NCBI GenBank assembly: GCA_029204225.1
Contig: CM055097.1
Location: forward strand, 6,963,676-7,027,675
Length of the DNA: 64,000 bases
Origin: Diphasiastrum complanatum
Taxonomy: Eukaryota; Streptophyta; Lycopodiopsida; Lycopodiales; Lycopodiaceae
Direction: 5' to 3'
Made by a program: the position numbers and the translations under genes. Below the pieces are notes generated by a model. It worked only from the letters and a program-made list of their open reading frames with translations. It had not been told where the DNA came from and did not search any database. Of this stretch, positions 19,892 through 31,795 are shown one piece after another. The number at the start of each line of letters is the position of its first letter. The stretch's first letter is position 1.

Positions 19892-21940
19892 TTGAAAGTG
19901 TGTAACAACATTTATTGTTCATCATTTGAGTTTTCTTCACTTCAAATGTCTTCAATGGGTTCATCCTTGTTGGAACCAAGTGAAAGATTGACCACTTCAA
20001 ATTATTCAATTTGGAAAATGAGGATGGAGTCCATCTTGATCCTTCAAGACGTGATGGACATAGTTCTTGGCCTTGAAGAAGAACCACAAGTTCTTCAAGA
20101 GGTTCAAAAATACAAAAAGAAAGCTAGGATGGCTCTCCACTACATTAAGATGAATGTCTCTAATGAGATATTGAGGGAGATAGGTACTTGTACAACAGCC
20201 AAAGAAGCTTGGGATTGTCTCAAGACTATCTATGAGGCTAAGAATACCTCTAGGCTTCTCACTCTTAGGAATCAAATCTTTCAAAGTAGCCAAAAGAGTG
20301 ATGAGAGTGCATCTAGTTATGTTTTGAGAGTAAAAGATATTCATAGAGAGCTTGCTTGTATTGGTGATTCCATCAATCAAAATGAGCTAGTTCAAGTCAT
20401 TCTCAATGGCTTGAGAAGTGAATTTGATAATCTTGTCCAATCCTATGCCATTAAGGAGGAGCTACCAAGTTTGGAGGCTCTCCAAAGTGTGCTAATTTCA
20501 GAAGAATCAAGACAAGAGTACAAGCTCTTGAGGATGGACAAGCTTTCTCTCACTCATAATGATGGCAAAGCTCTCTTTGCCAAGGATAAGCACAAAGAGA
20601 GGAGCAAGAACCAACATCAACAATCCTCAAGCAAGGACAAAGTCAAATCCAAAGACAAAGATGAGGAGGAAGATGATTCCTCTAATGCTTCATCATCCAA
20701 GCTCAAGAAGAAGAAGAAGATCAAGTGCTTTTATTGTGGCAAGAAAGGTCATTATGCCACCAATTACTTCAAAAAGAAGAATCAACTCAAGCAAGACAAT
20801 ATTACCAATGAGAAGGAAGACACTATTGCAAGTGATGGAGAGGGATCTCTTATGGTCTCTAGTTTCTCATCTACTCCTTTCAAGAAGGACGGCCTATGGT
20901 ATATTGATAGTGGAGCCTCTTCACATATGTGTAGCTCCAAGGACTCTTTCTCTTCTATTGCACCTTATGATGGAGTGAAGAAATCAATATACACTGCAAA
21001 TGATTTTGAATGTCCTATTGAAGGCATAGGGAACATTCCCTTGAAGCTTGCATCCTCTAAAGTTCTTTCTCACTCTAGAGTTCTTTATGTACCTAAGCTT
21101 ACCAAGAATCTTATTAGTGTTGGCCAATTGCTTGATAATGGCCTTGATGTAAAATTCAATGTTGATACTTGCACTATCAAGAAGAATGATGAGATACTTG
21201 CATTAGGATCTAGATTTGGTGGCATCTATAAACTAGATCCAAATGAGTATGTGAATGCTTGTAATGTTGCTCTTGTGAACAAGCTCTCTATGGAGGAATT
21301 ATGGCATAGGAGGTTGGGACATCCCAACTACAAATCCATGCTCTCTATGATCAAAGAATCCAAAGCTATTGGCTTGCCAAAGTCATTCTCCAAGAAGATC
21401 AAGCCTTGTGAGGCTTGTGCTATTGCTAAATCTCACAAAAAGCCATTTACAAGATCTTCTATCAAAAGCAAGCATCCTTTGGAGTTAATCCACTCAAATG
21501 TGCATTTCTCATCAACTACAAGCAAGGGAGGAGCCACTTGTTTTGTTACTTTCATTGATGATTACACAAGATTCACTTGGATATATCTTCTTGCTTCAAA
21601 ATCTATGGTGTTTGATCATTTCCTTATTTTCAAAGCTTATGTAGAGAAGCAATTCTCATTCAAGATTAAAGCTCTTAGAAGTGATGGAGGTGGTGAATAT
21701 ATCTCCAATAAATTTCAAGATTTTTGTGAGCTTGAAGGCATTAAAAGAGAGTTTTCTTGTGCCTACTCTCCATCTCAAAATGGAGTGGCCGAGAGAAAGA
21801 ATAGATCTCTATGTGAATGTGCAAAATCTATGAGAATTGAGGCATTTTTGCCCAAATATTTTTGGGGAGAAGCCATTAATTGTGCAAATTATCTTTGCAA
21901 TAGGCTCCCACATATAGCTCTTGGAGGAAAGTCACCATAG
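19892..21940 (+). CDS. Copia-B gag-protease-integrase polyprotein, 5' part
   Basis: A 682-codon frame; Met at 19946 is an equally good start, because conserved gag begins soon after (LLEPSERLTTSNYSIWKMRM). Domains: gag residues about 25-250; a lysine/Asp-rich linker; a CCHC knuckle at 278-292 that reads CFYCGKKGHYATNY, its last Cys replaced by Tyr; protease WYIDSGASSHM at about 336; the pre-integrase His/Cys domain from about 469; integrase with the first acidic site as Asn (LIHSN, residue 536, normally Asp), RSDGGGEY at about 596 and NGVAERKN at about 629. The frame ends at a TAG created by a one-base deletion relative to the continuing pol frame. Gag and protease could still be made, but the knuckle and integrase changes argue against autonomous mobility. 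Confidence 0.93.
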   Translation: MKVCNNIYCSSFEFSSLQMSSMGSSLLEPSERLTTSNYSIWKMRMESILILQDVMDIVLGLEEEPQVLQEVQKYKKKARMALHYIKMNVSNEILREIGTCTTAKEAWDCLKTIYEAKNTSRLLTLRNQIFQSSQKSDESASSYVLRVKDIHRELACIGDSINQNELVQVILNGLRSEFDNLVQSYAIKEELPSLEALQSVLISEESRQEYKLLRMDKLSLTHNDGKALFAKDKHKERSKNQHQQSSSKDKVKSKDKDEEEDDSSNASSSKLKKKKKIKCFYCGKKGHYATNYFKKKNQLKQDNITNEKEDTIASDGEGSLMVSSFSSTPFKKDGLWYIDSGASSHMCSSKDSFSSIAPYDGVKKSIYTANDFECPIEGIGNIPLKLASSKVLSHSRVLYVPKLTKNLISVGQLLDNGLDVKFNVDTCTIKKNDEILALGSRFGGIYKLDPNEYVNACNVALVNKLSMEELWHRRLGHPNYKSMLSMIKESKAIGLPKSFSKKIKPCEACAIAKSHKKPFTRSSIKSKHPLELIHSNVHFSSTTSKGGATCFVTFIDDYTRFTWIYLLASKSMVFDHFLIFKAYVEKQFSFKIKALRSDGGGEYISNKFQDFCELEGIKREFSCAYSPSQNGVAERKNRSLCECAKSMRIEAFLPKYFWGEAINCANYLCNRLPHIALGGKSP

Positions 21941-21951
21941 AAATCTTATTT

Positions 21952-23934
21952 TTGAAGAAGCCTAAGGTTGATCACCTTAGAGTTTTTGGATGCTTATGCT
22001 TTGTCCATATTCCCTTGAAAACAAGGAAGAAGGAAGATCCTAGTGCATGCAAAGGGATCATGGTTGGATACTCATCCACCAAGAAGGCCTATAGAGTCTT
22101 TATACTCTCTACTTCTCAAGTTATTGAAAGCAGAGATGTTGTCTTTCATGAAGATCAACACTCATCATTTGAAGAGGCCGAGATAAAAAAATCTATGGAT
22201 GCATCATCAATTATTGATTTTGAAGACAATCATGATGTGATGGGGTCGAGATTTGAAGAAGACTCTCCTCGGATTTTTTCACCAAGAAGATCCATGAGAG
22301 ATAGATCCGAGCCTAAGAGGCTCTCATATGTTGACAAAGGCAAACAAGTGGATCTTGATACCACTAATTATGTTTTTTATGTCTCTCATGAAGAGCCAAA
22401 GAATGTACAAGAGGCACTCAATACCAAGGAGTGGTATGATGCCATGAAGCAAGAGTATGATGCATTGATCACCAACAATACTTGGGAGCTTGTGGATCCT
22501 CCTTCCAACAAGCATGTGATTGGTTGCAAGTGGGTATTTCGGATCAAGTTCAATCATGATGGCACCATCAACAAGCATAAAGCAAGATTATGTGCCAAAG
22601 GATTTTCTCAAATCCATGGTCTTGATTATGAGGAGACCTTTGCACCCATTGCAAAGATGGTGACAATAAGAATTCTTATTTCTCTTGCTTGTTTTTTCAA
22701 GTGGAAGGTGTTCCAATTAGATGTATCCAATGCTTTTCTAAATGGTTATCTTGAGGAGGAGATCTATATGGAACAACCTCAAGGATTCATCAAGGATGAG
22801 TCCAAAGTGTGCTTGCTCTTCAAAAGTCTTTATGGACTCAAGCAAGCACCAAGATCATGGTATTCAAGACTTAACTCTTTTCTTATCTCACTAGGATTTA
22901 CTCTTACTGACTATGATCCTTCCATGTATCTAAAGTTTGTTGATAGCAATATTGTCATTCTTCTAATTTATGTTGATGACATTATTCTTTGTGGAAGTTG
23001 TATCAAGCTAGTTGATGAAACCAAGCTAGCACTTGGATGTGAGTTTAAAATGCAAGATCTAGGAGAGATACATTACATCCTAGGCCTAGAAATTGATTTT
23101 TATGAGAATCATGTCTTTATATGCCAATCTAGATATGCTCACTCTATGTTGAAAAAATTCCATATGGAAAATTCTAAGAGCATAGATACTCCAATGGAGC
23201 AAATTGTAAAAGATCCTAATAAAGGTGATGAAAGATCCTTTGAGGACATCACACTTTTTAGGAGTCTTGTAGGCTCCTTGATTTGGCTTACCATTACTAG
23301 GCCCGATCTTAGTTTTTGTGTGCACAAATTGAGTCAATTTATGCAAGAACCCAAGATCCATCATTGGAAGATGGCCAAGAGGATTCTAAGATATGTATCT
23401 TCATCTTGTGATTATGGTCTACTCTATAAAAGTGAAGATCTATCCATTATTGGCTACTCGGATTCGGACTTTGCAAGTGACAAGATGGATCGAAAGTCTA
23501 TTAGTGCATACACTATCTTTCTTGGAGGCAATCTAATATCTTGGCTTTCCAAAAAGCAAGATACTATATCTCTCTCTTCATGTGAGGCCGAGTACAAAGC
23601 ACTCACTACAACTACCAAAGAAGTGCTTTGGATCAAGAGGTTATTAATGGAACTAAAGTGCATCAAGGAGGATGATCTACCAATGATCAAGTGTGATAAC
23701 ATCTCGGCCCAAGCTCTTGCCAATAATCCCATATTTCATGCAAGAAGCAAGCACATAGAAGTGGCACACCATTTTGTGAGAGAAAATCTTATTGGAGGAG
23801 AAATCTATTTGGAGCATGTCAACTCGTCCTCTTGTATTGTCGATCTACTCACCAAGCCTTTGAGCAAAAGTGCTTTCATCAAGCATAGATCTAATCTTGG
23901 AGTTATATCAAGATCAATGCTCAAATCTTCATAG
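21952..23934 (+). CDS. Copia-B integrase C-terminus, reverse transcriptase and RNase H
   Basis: A 660-codon frame in a different phase from the upstream part; the break lies at 21936-21951. It begins in the integrase C-terminal domain (HLRVFGCLCFVH) and passes a linker with the conserved SRDVVFHEDQ. It then enters RT at about residue 167 (NTWELVDPP, KWVFRIKF, KARLCAKGF, LDVSNAFLNG, GLKQAPRSW) with an intact YVDD catalytic motif at about 340. RNase H follows (GYSDSDFASD, SSCEAEYKAL, HARSKHIEV, VDLLTKPLS). Copia normally makes one gag-pol polyprotein, so the phase break should prevent pol synthesis unless bypassed. All RT and RNase H motifs look intact. Confidence 0.93.
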   Translation: MKKPKVDHLRVFGCLCFVHIPLKTRKKEDPSACKGIMVGYSSTKKAYRVFILSTSQVIESRDVVFHEDQHSSFEEAEIKKSMDASSIIDFEDNHDVMGSRFEEDSPRIFSPRRSMRDRSEPKRLSYVDKGKQVDLDTTNYVFYVSHEEPKNVQEALNTKEWYDAMKQEYDALITNNTWELVDPPSNKHVIGCKWVFRIKFNHDGTINKHKARLCAKGFSQIHGLDYEETFAPIAKMVTIRILISLACFFKWKVFQLDVSNAFLNGYLEEEIYMEQPQGFIKDESKVCLLFKSLYGLKQAPRSWYSRLNSFLISLGFTLTDYDPSMYLKFVDSNIVILLIYVDDIILCGSCIKLVDETKLALGCEFKMQDLGEIHYILGLEIDFYENHVFICQSRYAHSMLKKFHMENSKSIDTPMEQIVKDPNKGDERSFEDITLFRSLVGSLIWLTITRPDLSFCVHKLSQFMQEPKIHHWKMAKRILRYVSSSCDYGLLYKSEDLSIIGYSDSDFASDKMDRKSISAYTIFLGGNLISWLSKKQDTISLSSCEAEYKALTTTTKEVLWIKRLLMELKCIKEDDLPMIKCDNISAQALANNPIFHARSKHIEVAHHFVRENLIGGEIYLEHVNSSSCIVDLLTKPLSKSAFIKHRSNLGVISRSMLKSS

Positions 23935-23952
23935 ATAATTTTTTAGGAGGAG

Positions 23953-24689
23953 TGTGAAGAATTGAAAAAGATTATCTATGTTAGATATAGGGGTCTTATG
24001 TCTTTTACATCAAGCATCTAGGTGTAGGATGTTGATAGGAATAAATTTGGCATAGATGGCAAATTATGCATTTCCACTTGTAATGCCACTATTGAGCCAA
24101 AATAGAGTAAGAGGCTAAACACTTGCTAATTAGAGTGTAGACAAGTGTAAAGTTTTTGTTTGATGAATTCCAAGAGGTCCAATAGGATATAGAGGTGGAA
24201 CCTTGTGAGGTCCAATAGGAAATTGAGGTGTGCTTGAATATAGTCCAATAGAATTAAGAGGTGCATAGATCAATGATCCAATAGGATCAAGAGGTGACAA
24301 AATGTGGTCCAATCATAGTTAAGCATAGTGGTAGCGTGTGGACCTACTAGTATCATTGTACTCCTCATTTTGAAGTCAATTGATATGGTGATTTCATGGA
24401 TTTTGTGAGTTATTGGATTTCTAGCTTTCTCTCTCTACCCGAGAGCTCTTGATGTATTTTCTCTCTCTACTCGAGGAGAGCAGCTTGTTTTTACTTAGAT
24501 TATTTTTTGAATACTTCCCACACCTGCGAGTGAGAGTTGGAAGTGATTGAATGCATGTAGTAGTGTGTTTTTGCCATAGGATTCAAGATTGATCTTGAAT
24601 CTCAATCTAGTCTTGATCTTGGTGCATCTACACACCTTAGGAGATCACAAGTACATGTAGTGGACAGTCCACACGTGTGAAAATCAACA
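23953..24689 (+). repeat. Copia-B 3' LTR
   Basis: 737 bp, near-identical to the 5' LTR, with the same five-fold GTCCAATAG array (24176-24316). Differences include changes near GTGGTAGC, GATGNATTTT, GAGCANCTTG and the CACACNTGNGAGTG site. It is followed by the target duplication TTTCG. Confidence 0.95.
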
Positions 24690-24694
24690 TTTCG

Positions 24695-24835
24695 AACATG
24701 TCCAGAGAATCCCTAGCACTTGCTCTTGACTATCCTTCTGGCAAATTTGATCTTCCTGTCTGCCATAGCTGCATCTACCTAGAGATCTATCGCCACTTAG
24801 GACCCGTTCATATGATATAGTAGGGGACCTTGTCT
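24695..24835 (+). pseudogene. Copia-A pre-integrase fragment, right half
   Basis: Immediately after the Copia-B target duplication the frame resumes with LALALDYPSGKFDLPVCHSC, the Cys part of the pre-integrase domain (compare LDLDYPTGKVDLLVCHSC in the copy near 41050). It then decays and gives way to unrelated K-rich sequence near 24836. Confidence 0.75.
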
Positions 24836-25035
24836 CCATAATGCCCAATATAAATTTTAAATAGTTATTAGAGGATAATCAATACTATAAGAAAGAAATT
24901 AAGCAACTTTTGCAAAGGAAAAAGAAAAGAAAAGCGAAGTTACCGTTAGTCAATGTAGGACTAATTAACTACGATGATAAAGGTCAACCCGAGATTCAGG
25001 CTTTGTGCTATAAGGCATATAGGAATGAAAAATCT
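24836..25035 (+). other. second lysine-rich coding-like fragment
   Basis: The plus-strand frame reads EDNQYYKKEIKQLLQRKKKR, then AKLPLVNVGLINYDDKGQPE and IQALCYKAYRNEKSYNDWSY, then a stop. It is not part of any copia domain I recognise. It begins where plus-strand Copia-A ends and stops where minus-strand Copia-A protease (LDSGAT) begins. Together with 17906-18118 it may represent one foreign sequence into which Copia-A inserted. An old viral or plasmid-like origin is conceivable but not shown. Confidence 0.4.
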
Positions 25036-25640
25036 TACAATGATTGGTCATATGTTGAGTAGCTCCAGAATCTAGAAACCATGAATCATCTGAATTCGCG
25101 TATTTGTCTTTGACCATAAAAGTGCCTTCCTCCATTTCGATTCCATGAGACGCTCTAACTGTATTTGCTTGTTGATCAGGTTGCTTGGCTGCATTCTTTG
25201 CTTTGAGAATCTGGCAATCTTGGATCTCATGGTTATTGCGCTTGCAATACCTGTAAAATATCTTCTTCGATGAATGTAGACTTGATGATTGTTCTTGATC
25301 ACCTTGAGTCTGTTTTTGATTCGATGTAGACTGCTTGGAGCTTTTCTGATTCTATCATTCCGAGCCATTGTTGACATATAGAGTGTGAACCGAAGAGGTA
25401 GACGAAGTGTCTTGACTTCTTCGATTATCTTCTTGCAGCAACATAGTGATAACTCTGGTAAGAATTAAATTTGAGCGTGTTGTAATGATCATTACCTAGT
25501 TCTCATATTTAGAGGGAGGCTTGAAAGCAATGTCATCTTGATCGTCTATGACTAATCCAATAGTGGCCATCTATTGCAAGAGATTCTTAAACCGGCTAAT
25601 ATGATTCTGAAAAGAATCATTGTTTGACATCTTGAGTGTA
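25036..25640 (-). pseudogene. Copia-A gag C-terminal half and protease start (minus)
   Basis: Reading down from 25640: gag segment FKNLLQ.MATIGLVIDDQD, ILTRVITMLLQEDNRRSQDT, then a zinc-knuckle relative YCKRNNHEIQDC with the first Cys changed, a Gln-rich linker, and the protease motif WFLDSGAT at 25060-25036, where the piece ends. It corresponds to the plus copy at 45400-45950. Stops and a frameshift are present. It directly follows an LTR fragment, giving the order pol-LTR-gag. Confidence 0.8.
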
Positions 25641-25986
25641 AATTACTTGTTGATGAATTAATGCAAGATGGTGGCTTTGGTTGTAAATAGTCTGTCTGTA
25701 GATTTGAACGTAAACTGTAACTTTGCAGAAATGAACGTAAACTGTCCTGCGAAAAATGCAAAAAAATGCGAAGGTCGTTGCCAAAGTCTTTTATTTGGCA
25801 TTTGAGGCATCTGACATTATGCGAATAAGTCGAAGTGAGAGAAAATCCTGAAAATGCCGACACTGTGAGCCGTTTCTGAGTAGTTATGTAGACTGTGTAA
25901 AAACATGAAGAAAACTGCAAGTCTGAATAAAAGTTGGACGAAGATTAAAATGTCGATTAGTCGATTAGTAGGAGAATAATCCAACA
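25641..25986 (-). mobile_element. Copia-A LTR fragment (U3 part, minus)
   Basis: It starts with TGTTGGATTATTCTCC at 25986, preceded by the purine tract AAGGGAGAG (25995-25987) at the end of pol. It contains the AT-rich and GCGAAAAATGCG-type blocks of Copia-A U3, and ends within U3 at a junction with gag at about 25640. The TATA box, R and U5 are absent. Confidence 0.75.
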
Positions 25987-25993
25987 CTCTCCC

Positions 25994-27137
25994 TTAATCT
26001 GAATCCATGAATGCCTTGACTTTTAAACTTAATTCTGAACAGTACAATCTATGTGTATCCAAGCTTAATGCTTTTGTAAAAATATCTACTGTCATATCTT
26101 GCATGCGATAGTACTGCAATCTGACATCCTTGTCAAGAACTTTGGTTCTGACATAGTAAAATAATAATGTCGGAGTGTATTGATTCAGACCGAAATCTAA
26201 AACTATGGTCCTCAACCAAATTGCTTCCTTTGTAGCTTGTGAGGCTGAGATATACTCTGATTCTGTAGAAGATAGAGCTATCGAAGATTGCTTGTGACTA
26301 TTTCATGAAATAGGACCACTGTTGAGAAAGAATGTAAATCCAAAAGTGGATTTATGAGTGTCTATATCTCCTGCCCAACTCACATCTGTGTAACCAATGA
26401 ATAAATTGAGTTTGTCATTGTCGACTGTTCCATAACAAATGCAAAAGTCCATAGTAGCTCGAAGATATCTCATGACTATGATAAGAGCCTTCCAATGTGT
26501 TACTCCAAGGTTAGTCATGAACTGACTTAGGGAGCTGACTACAAAAGCTATTCTAGCTTGGTACAGATCATTGTGTACATAAGAGATCCTATTATAGAAT
26601 GATAAGGATACTCACAAATCTGTTCCTTCTCTTCGATTGTTCGGGGACACTGGTCCTTTGACAATTTGAGATCTGGTTCCATTGGTGAGAGAGCTAACTT
26701 GCAATTAACCAGATTATATTTGACTAATATATTGTAGATGTACCTCTGTTGAGTAATGTAGAGCAACTTCTGATTTCTATCTCTGTGGATTTGAATACCA
26801 AGATAGAAATGAACTTCGCCCAGATCGGTCATGTCGAATTTAGAAGATAGCATATAGTCTTAGCTTCTTTTATCAGATCGATACTATTGCCGAAGAGCAA
26901 TGTGTCATTCACATATAAAGTGATAATGATAAAAGGCTGCTGCACTGTCTTGAAGTAAACATTCGGATCTGAAGAGCTAGGTGTGTAGCCATGATCAATA
27001 AGAAAAGTATTGATCCTTTGAAACCATGCTCGAGCAAATTGCTTCAAGCCATAATGTGCTTTATGGAGTTTACACACATGATGGTATTTACCTTCGATAA
27101 TACAACCTTCGGATTGCACCATGTAAATGTCTTCTCG
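25994..27137 (-). pseudogene. Copia-A reverse transcriptase to RNase H (minus)
   Basis: Segments in order: 27140-26829 (REDIYMVQSEG.IIEGK, LYGLKQ-like AHYGLKQFARAW, and TLYVNDTLLFG, where the catalytic YVDD reads YVND), 26853-26548 (FDMTDLGEVHFYLGIQI, SPMEPDLKLSKDQ), 26518-26303 (YTDVSWAGDID) and 26215-25994 (KVLDKDVRLQ, DIFTKAL). Several frameshifts and stops, plus the changed catalytic Asp, make it inactive. It is truncated at 27137 by unrelated sequence. Confidence 0.85.
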
Positions 27138-27854
27138 CACAATAAGCTTTTATTCTTGTCGTTCGAATTTCTTTTATTGGATTCTATTCGACCTATCTTT
27201 TCACACACCTCTTTCCAACAAAATTGTGAAGGCTTTTAGACCATTCAAGATCCAATCCATGTCCCTAATCTTTGGTTACAAAAATGAGCAAACCAACAAT
27301 CCTGCCAATGTAGAAAAATCAGCATCTACATACAAAATGAGATGCAAACTCTAAGAGATACTGATCAAACATGAACCAAAACATAAAATATGGTTGCTTT
27401 CCATACAATTACAGTACACTACTGTATTTCACACATGTGAAACCGAAAATAGCAATACACATAGAATTGCAATATATCATCAAGAGAGTGCACCAATGAG
27501 TAGTAGAACCCAAAGAGAACCATGTATAATGATGTAATGAGAGAGAGAAGAGAGAAGATGTGTCTCTCCATGAGTTACACCCTTTTATAACAGATCCAAA
27601 CCCTATCTGGCCACTTGGCTTTCCCTCCGAAATGTAAAACCCTACTATTTTGGGACTAGATTCAATGCACCCAACATTGAAGTTTGAATCTCTCTCAAAC
27701 TCGACTACCAACTTTTCCACACTTTCAAAAAGTGTTTACTGAATATATTTTAAACTAATATAACTTCAAAAAGTTTATCTCTAAGTCTAAAATGAGTTTT
27801 GGCCTCAATTGACATTTTACCAAAATATGACTAAACTTGTTGAAATCTCTCACA
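27138..27854 (-). mobile_element. LTR of a Copia-B-like family (minus)
   Basis: On the minus strand a purine tract GAAGAGGGAG (27864-27855) is followed by TGTGAGAGATTTCAAC (LTR start at 27854), a TATAAAAGG box (27589-27581), a CT-rich leader and about 400 further bases. TGTGA start and GAGG-rich purine tract resemble Copia-B. The LTR end at low coordinates is missing: sequence switches to Copia-A RT at about 27137. No second LTR is present. Confidence 0.6.
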
Positions 27855-27864
27855 CTCCCTCTTC

Positions 27865-29711
27865 AACTAGTTTTGGCATAGTTTTAATCATACTACTTTG
27901 ATTCAACTTTAGAATGATCTCCATCCTAAGTATAGATCTCCTTTCTAATGTTCTAAATTATCTTTCATAATTGATATAGAGAATAGTGTCCAAATTGGAT
28001 GCTTCACTATCTCTTACATCAATTTTTACACATCAAGATATAACTAGAACATGAAGAACCAAATAGAAAATGAAATGATTCCTCCATGTTTCAAACTTTG
28101 AACTCTCTGGAAAATTACAGCAACCAAAAAATAAATGTGAGTGATGACCATTTGCTTGCTTGTGTCCTCCATCTTTGTCCTTTCTTGATATGTCTCCACC
28201 ATAAAACTCCATGAATGAGCCTCCATCTCCATCTTGCCATAAGATATCATCAACACTTGATGACTTGGCCATGAATGAGTTACATAATGAACCTCAAATA
28301 TCTTCATTTCCATTAGCAAAACCAGCCAATAATGCTAGTACAACTCCAACATCAAAATGATGCTCACCAATGTAGCTAGTTTGACCATATCTTGACAATT
28401 TGCACACATCCACATGAAATAGCTCAAACATGAGATAGAACAAGCAAAGTAAACTTGAATAACACTTCCTTGCTGATCCTTTGACCTTACTTGAGTTTAA
28501 AGACTCCTACAAAAATAGATCCATAACTTGCCAATTGATCTTTCTTTGATGCCCTTGACTAGCTCCAAATTGCACCTTTCCATTTGTGTTGCTGAAGCCC
28601 TTTGAGACCAATCTCTTGAGCTTCCTCTTGACCAAAGTCATTGAAAAAACTTTGTTTTCCAGATCCATTACTTGATTTTCCAGTATGAAAACTATGAGAA
28701 CCAATATTCACTTGCATTGCATCATCTACACAAGAAGATTCTCCAAAACATGCGAGTAAAGAAAAGTGAGTCACTTCCACTTGCTTACCTTTCTTTTGAT
28801 CATCAAAGATATCAAAGATTTGAATATCTTCAGACCTGAATCTCTGGAAATACTCCCTCTCAAACATATGATTTAGATCCAACAAGATCTTATCAATGCT
28901 TGATCTTGAATTTTCACAAAGGCTAGTGAAAACAATGTCAATGGTGGCACCATCAAACCTAATAAATCCAATCCACTTGAGTCCATAAAAAACCTCAATA
29001 AGCTCACCAATGAGATCTCCCTTGCCTTGAAGAAATTGCCTCTCAATTTGTTCCATCTAGTCTTCTCCAACCTTTTGCCATCTCGATCATGAGTGATCAA
29101 TTCACAATCATAGAATTCTTTGAGTTGATGAAGGGATGTGAGATCCATGCCTTGGATATTCCCAAGAACCAATCTTACATTGCTCTTTCCTTCATAAGAC
29201 TCCCTCTTAATGATTGCATCATAAGAAGTAGAAACCTCAAAGACATTAGAAGCCATGAAAAAAATGACTAGTACCTTCAACATAAGGATGATTGAAGTAC
29301 TCTCTTTTTTCAAACAAGAACTTCTACTCAATGATTTAGGTAATGACTTATATGATTATAATTCTTTCTCACTATCATTCACAATGACATCATTCAAAGT
29401 AAATCCTACTTTGAACTCTTCACATGCTTCTCTTCTTCTTGACTTGTGAGTATCTCCCTCACCAAGTCTCTTGATATAACCATTTGATCTACTCTCTTTA
29501 TGAAGACATGTGACTCCACTTGTTGCAAAAATGACTTTCTTGGACTCATCACAAAAGAATGTAGAAGAACCATCTCCAATAATGAATGCACCTAGCAACA
29601 TCTTTTTCCATATGATCAAAGAAATCATTATCAACAATCTTTTCCAAGGAATAACCTTCACCACCTCCATTGATGAAGTTAGTTCTTTCCTTACCTTTTG
29701 CATGCTTACAC
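27865..29711 (-). other. unclassified coding-like internal region upstream of that LTR
   Basis: Between a Copia-A LTR (from 29712) and the purine tract at 27864 lie minus-strand frames of 115, 152, 165 and 79 codons. They look coding but show no gag, protease, integrase or RT motif I recognise. The longest, 29056-28559, reads MEQIERQFLQGKGDLIGELI and continues with IDKILLDLNHMFEREYFQRF. Its position just before the 3' LTR is where some copia elements (sireviruses) carry an extra frame, and where a captured host sequence could sit. Frames change several times, so it is decayed or contains introns. Confidence 0.45.
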
Positions 29712-30981
<1,270 letters not shown>

Positions 30982-30990
30982 CTCTCCCTT

Positions 30991-31490
30991 AATCTAAATC
31001 CTTGAATGCCTTGACCTTCAAACTTAGTTCTACACAGAATCTTCTGTGTGCTTCCAAACTTAATGATTTGGTAAAAATATCTACTGTCATATCTTGTGTT
31101 CTACACTACTACAATATGACCTCTTCGTTGAGAACTTTGCTTCTGACGAAATGATACTTCAGTTCAATGTGCTTACTCGAATGAAATCTAGGATTGGTTG
31201 ATAAAGTGATGGCACTTTGATTATCAAAAAATAATGTCGTCGGAGCATATTGATTCAGACCGATATCTGAGAGTAAGTTTCTGAACCAAATTGCTTCCTT
31301 TTTAGCTTGAGAAGCTACGATATACTCTGATTCAATGGAAGATAAAGCTATCAAAAATTGCTTGCGACTGTTCCAGGAAATTGGACCATTGTTGAGGAAT
31401 AATGTAAATTTGGAAGTAGATTTACGAGTGTCTACATCTCCTACCCAATTCGCATCTATGTAACCACTGAGGAAATTGAGTTTGTCATTG
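30991..31490 (-). pseudogene. Copia-A RNase H C-terminal fragment (minus)
   Basis: The frame 31528-31109 gives GYIDANWVGDVDTRKSTSKF, NGPISWNSRKQ, SSIESEYIVASQ, SNIEX-type FFDNQSAI and HIELKYHFVRSK, all copia RNase H blocks, followed by a short decayed tail and the purine tract. At about 31490 it joins unrelated AT-rich DNA, so RT is missing. Confidence 0.85.
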
Positions 31491-31795
31491 CCTTTTGACT
31501 TGCCATAACTTTTTAATTGTAGCTCCAATGTATGTCATGTAACATATAATTGGAAAGCCCTTGTCGAGTGCTTTCAAAAAACAATGCACCAAACTCCGCT
31601 AAATTTGGACTTACCACTAAAAAGTTATGCCATTTTTAGTGTGGAATCAAAATGTGAACTCAAAAAGTTACGTTGCGTAGATTTCAAATTTGAGTGTTTT
31701 GATTGGTCCATGTGTAAAAAAATCTTGAGAAAAAATATAAAAAGAATATTTACAAAGGGTCTTTTTTGGATTTAGAACTCCTCTAATGAGGACCA
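31491..31795. other. unclassified spacer between Copia-A pieces
   Basis: About 300 bases of non-copia sequence with phrases such as GCCATAACTTTTTAATTGTAGCTCC, which also recur in looser form near 14610. It may be an untranslated or intergenic part of another repeat family. No function visible. Confidence 0.35.

Larger units (their letters stand above)
18447..24694 (+). mobile_element. Copia-B: nearly complete Ty1/copia retrotransposon with TTTCG target duplication
   Basis: The element runs 18452-24689 (6238 bp), flanked by TTTCG at 18447-18451 and 24690-24694. It has two LTRs of 738 and 737 bp that differ at about eight positions by eye, a primer site TGGTATCAGAGC immediately after the 5' LTR (19190-19201), gag-protease-integrase and RT-RNase H frames, and a purine tract AGGAGGAG (23945-23952) before the 3' LTR. 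LTR ends are TGTGA...CAACA. High LTR identity indicates a recent insertion. It sits inside an older Copia-A fragment, which resumes at 24695. One frameshift and two altered key residues suggest it is now defective. Confidence 0.96.
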
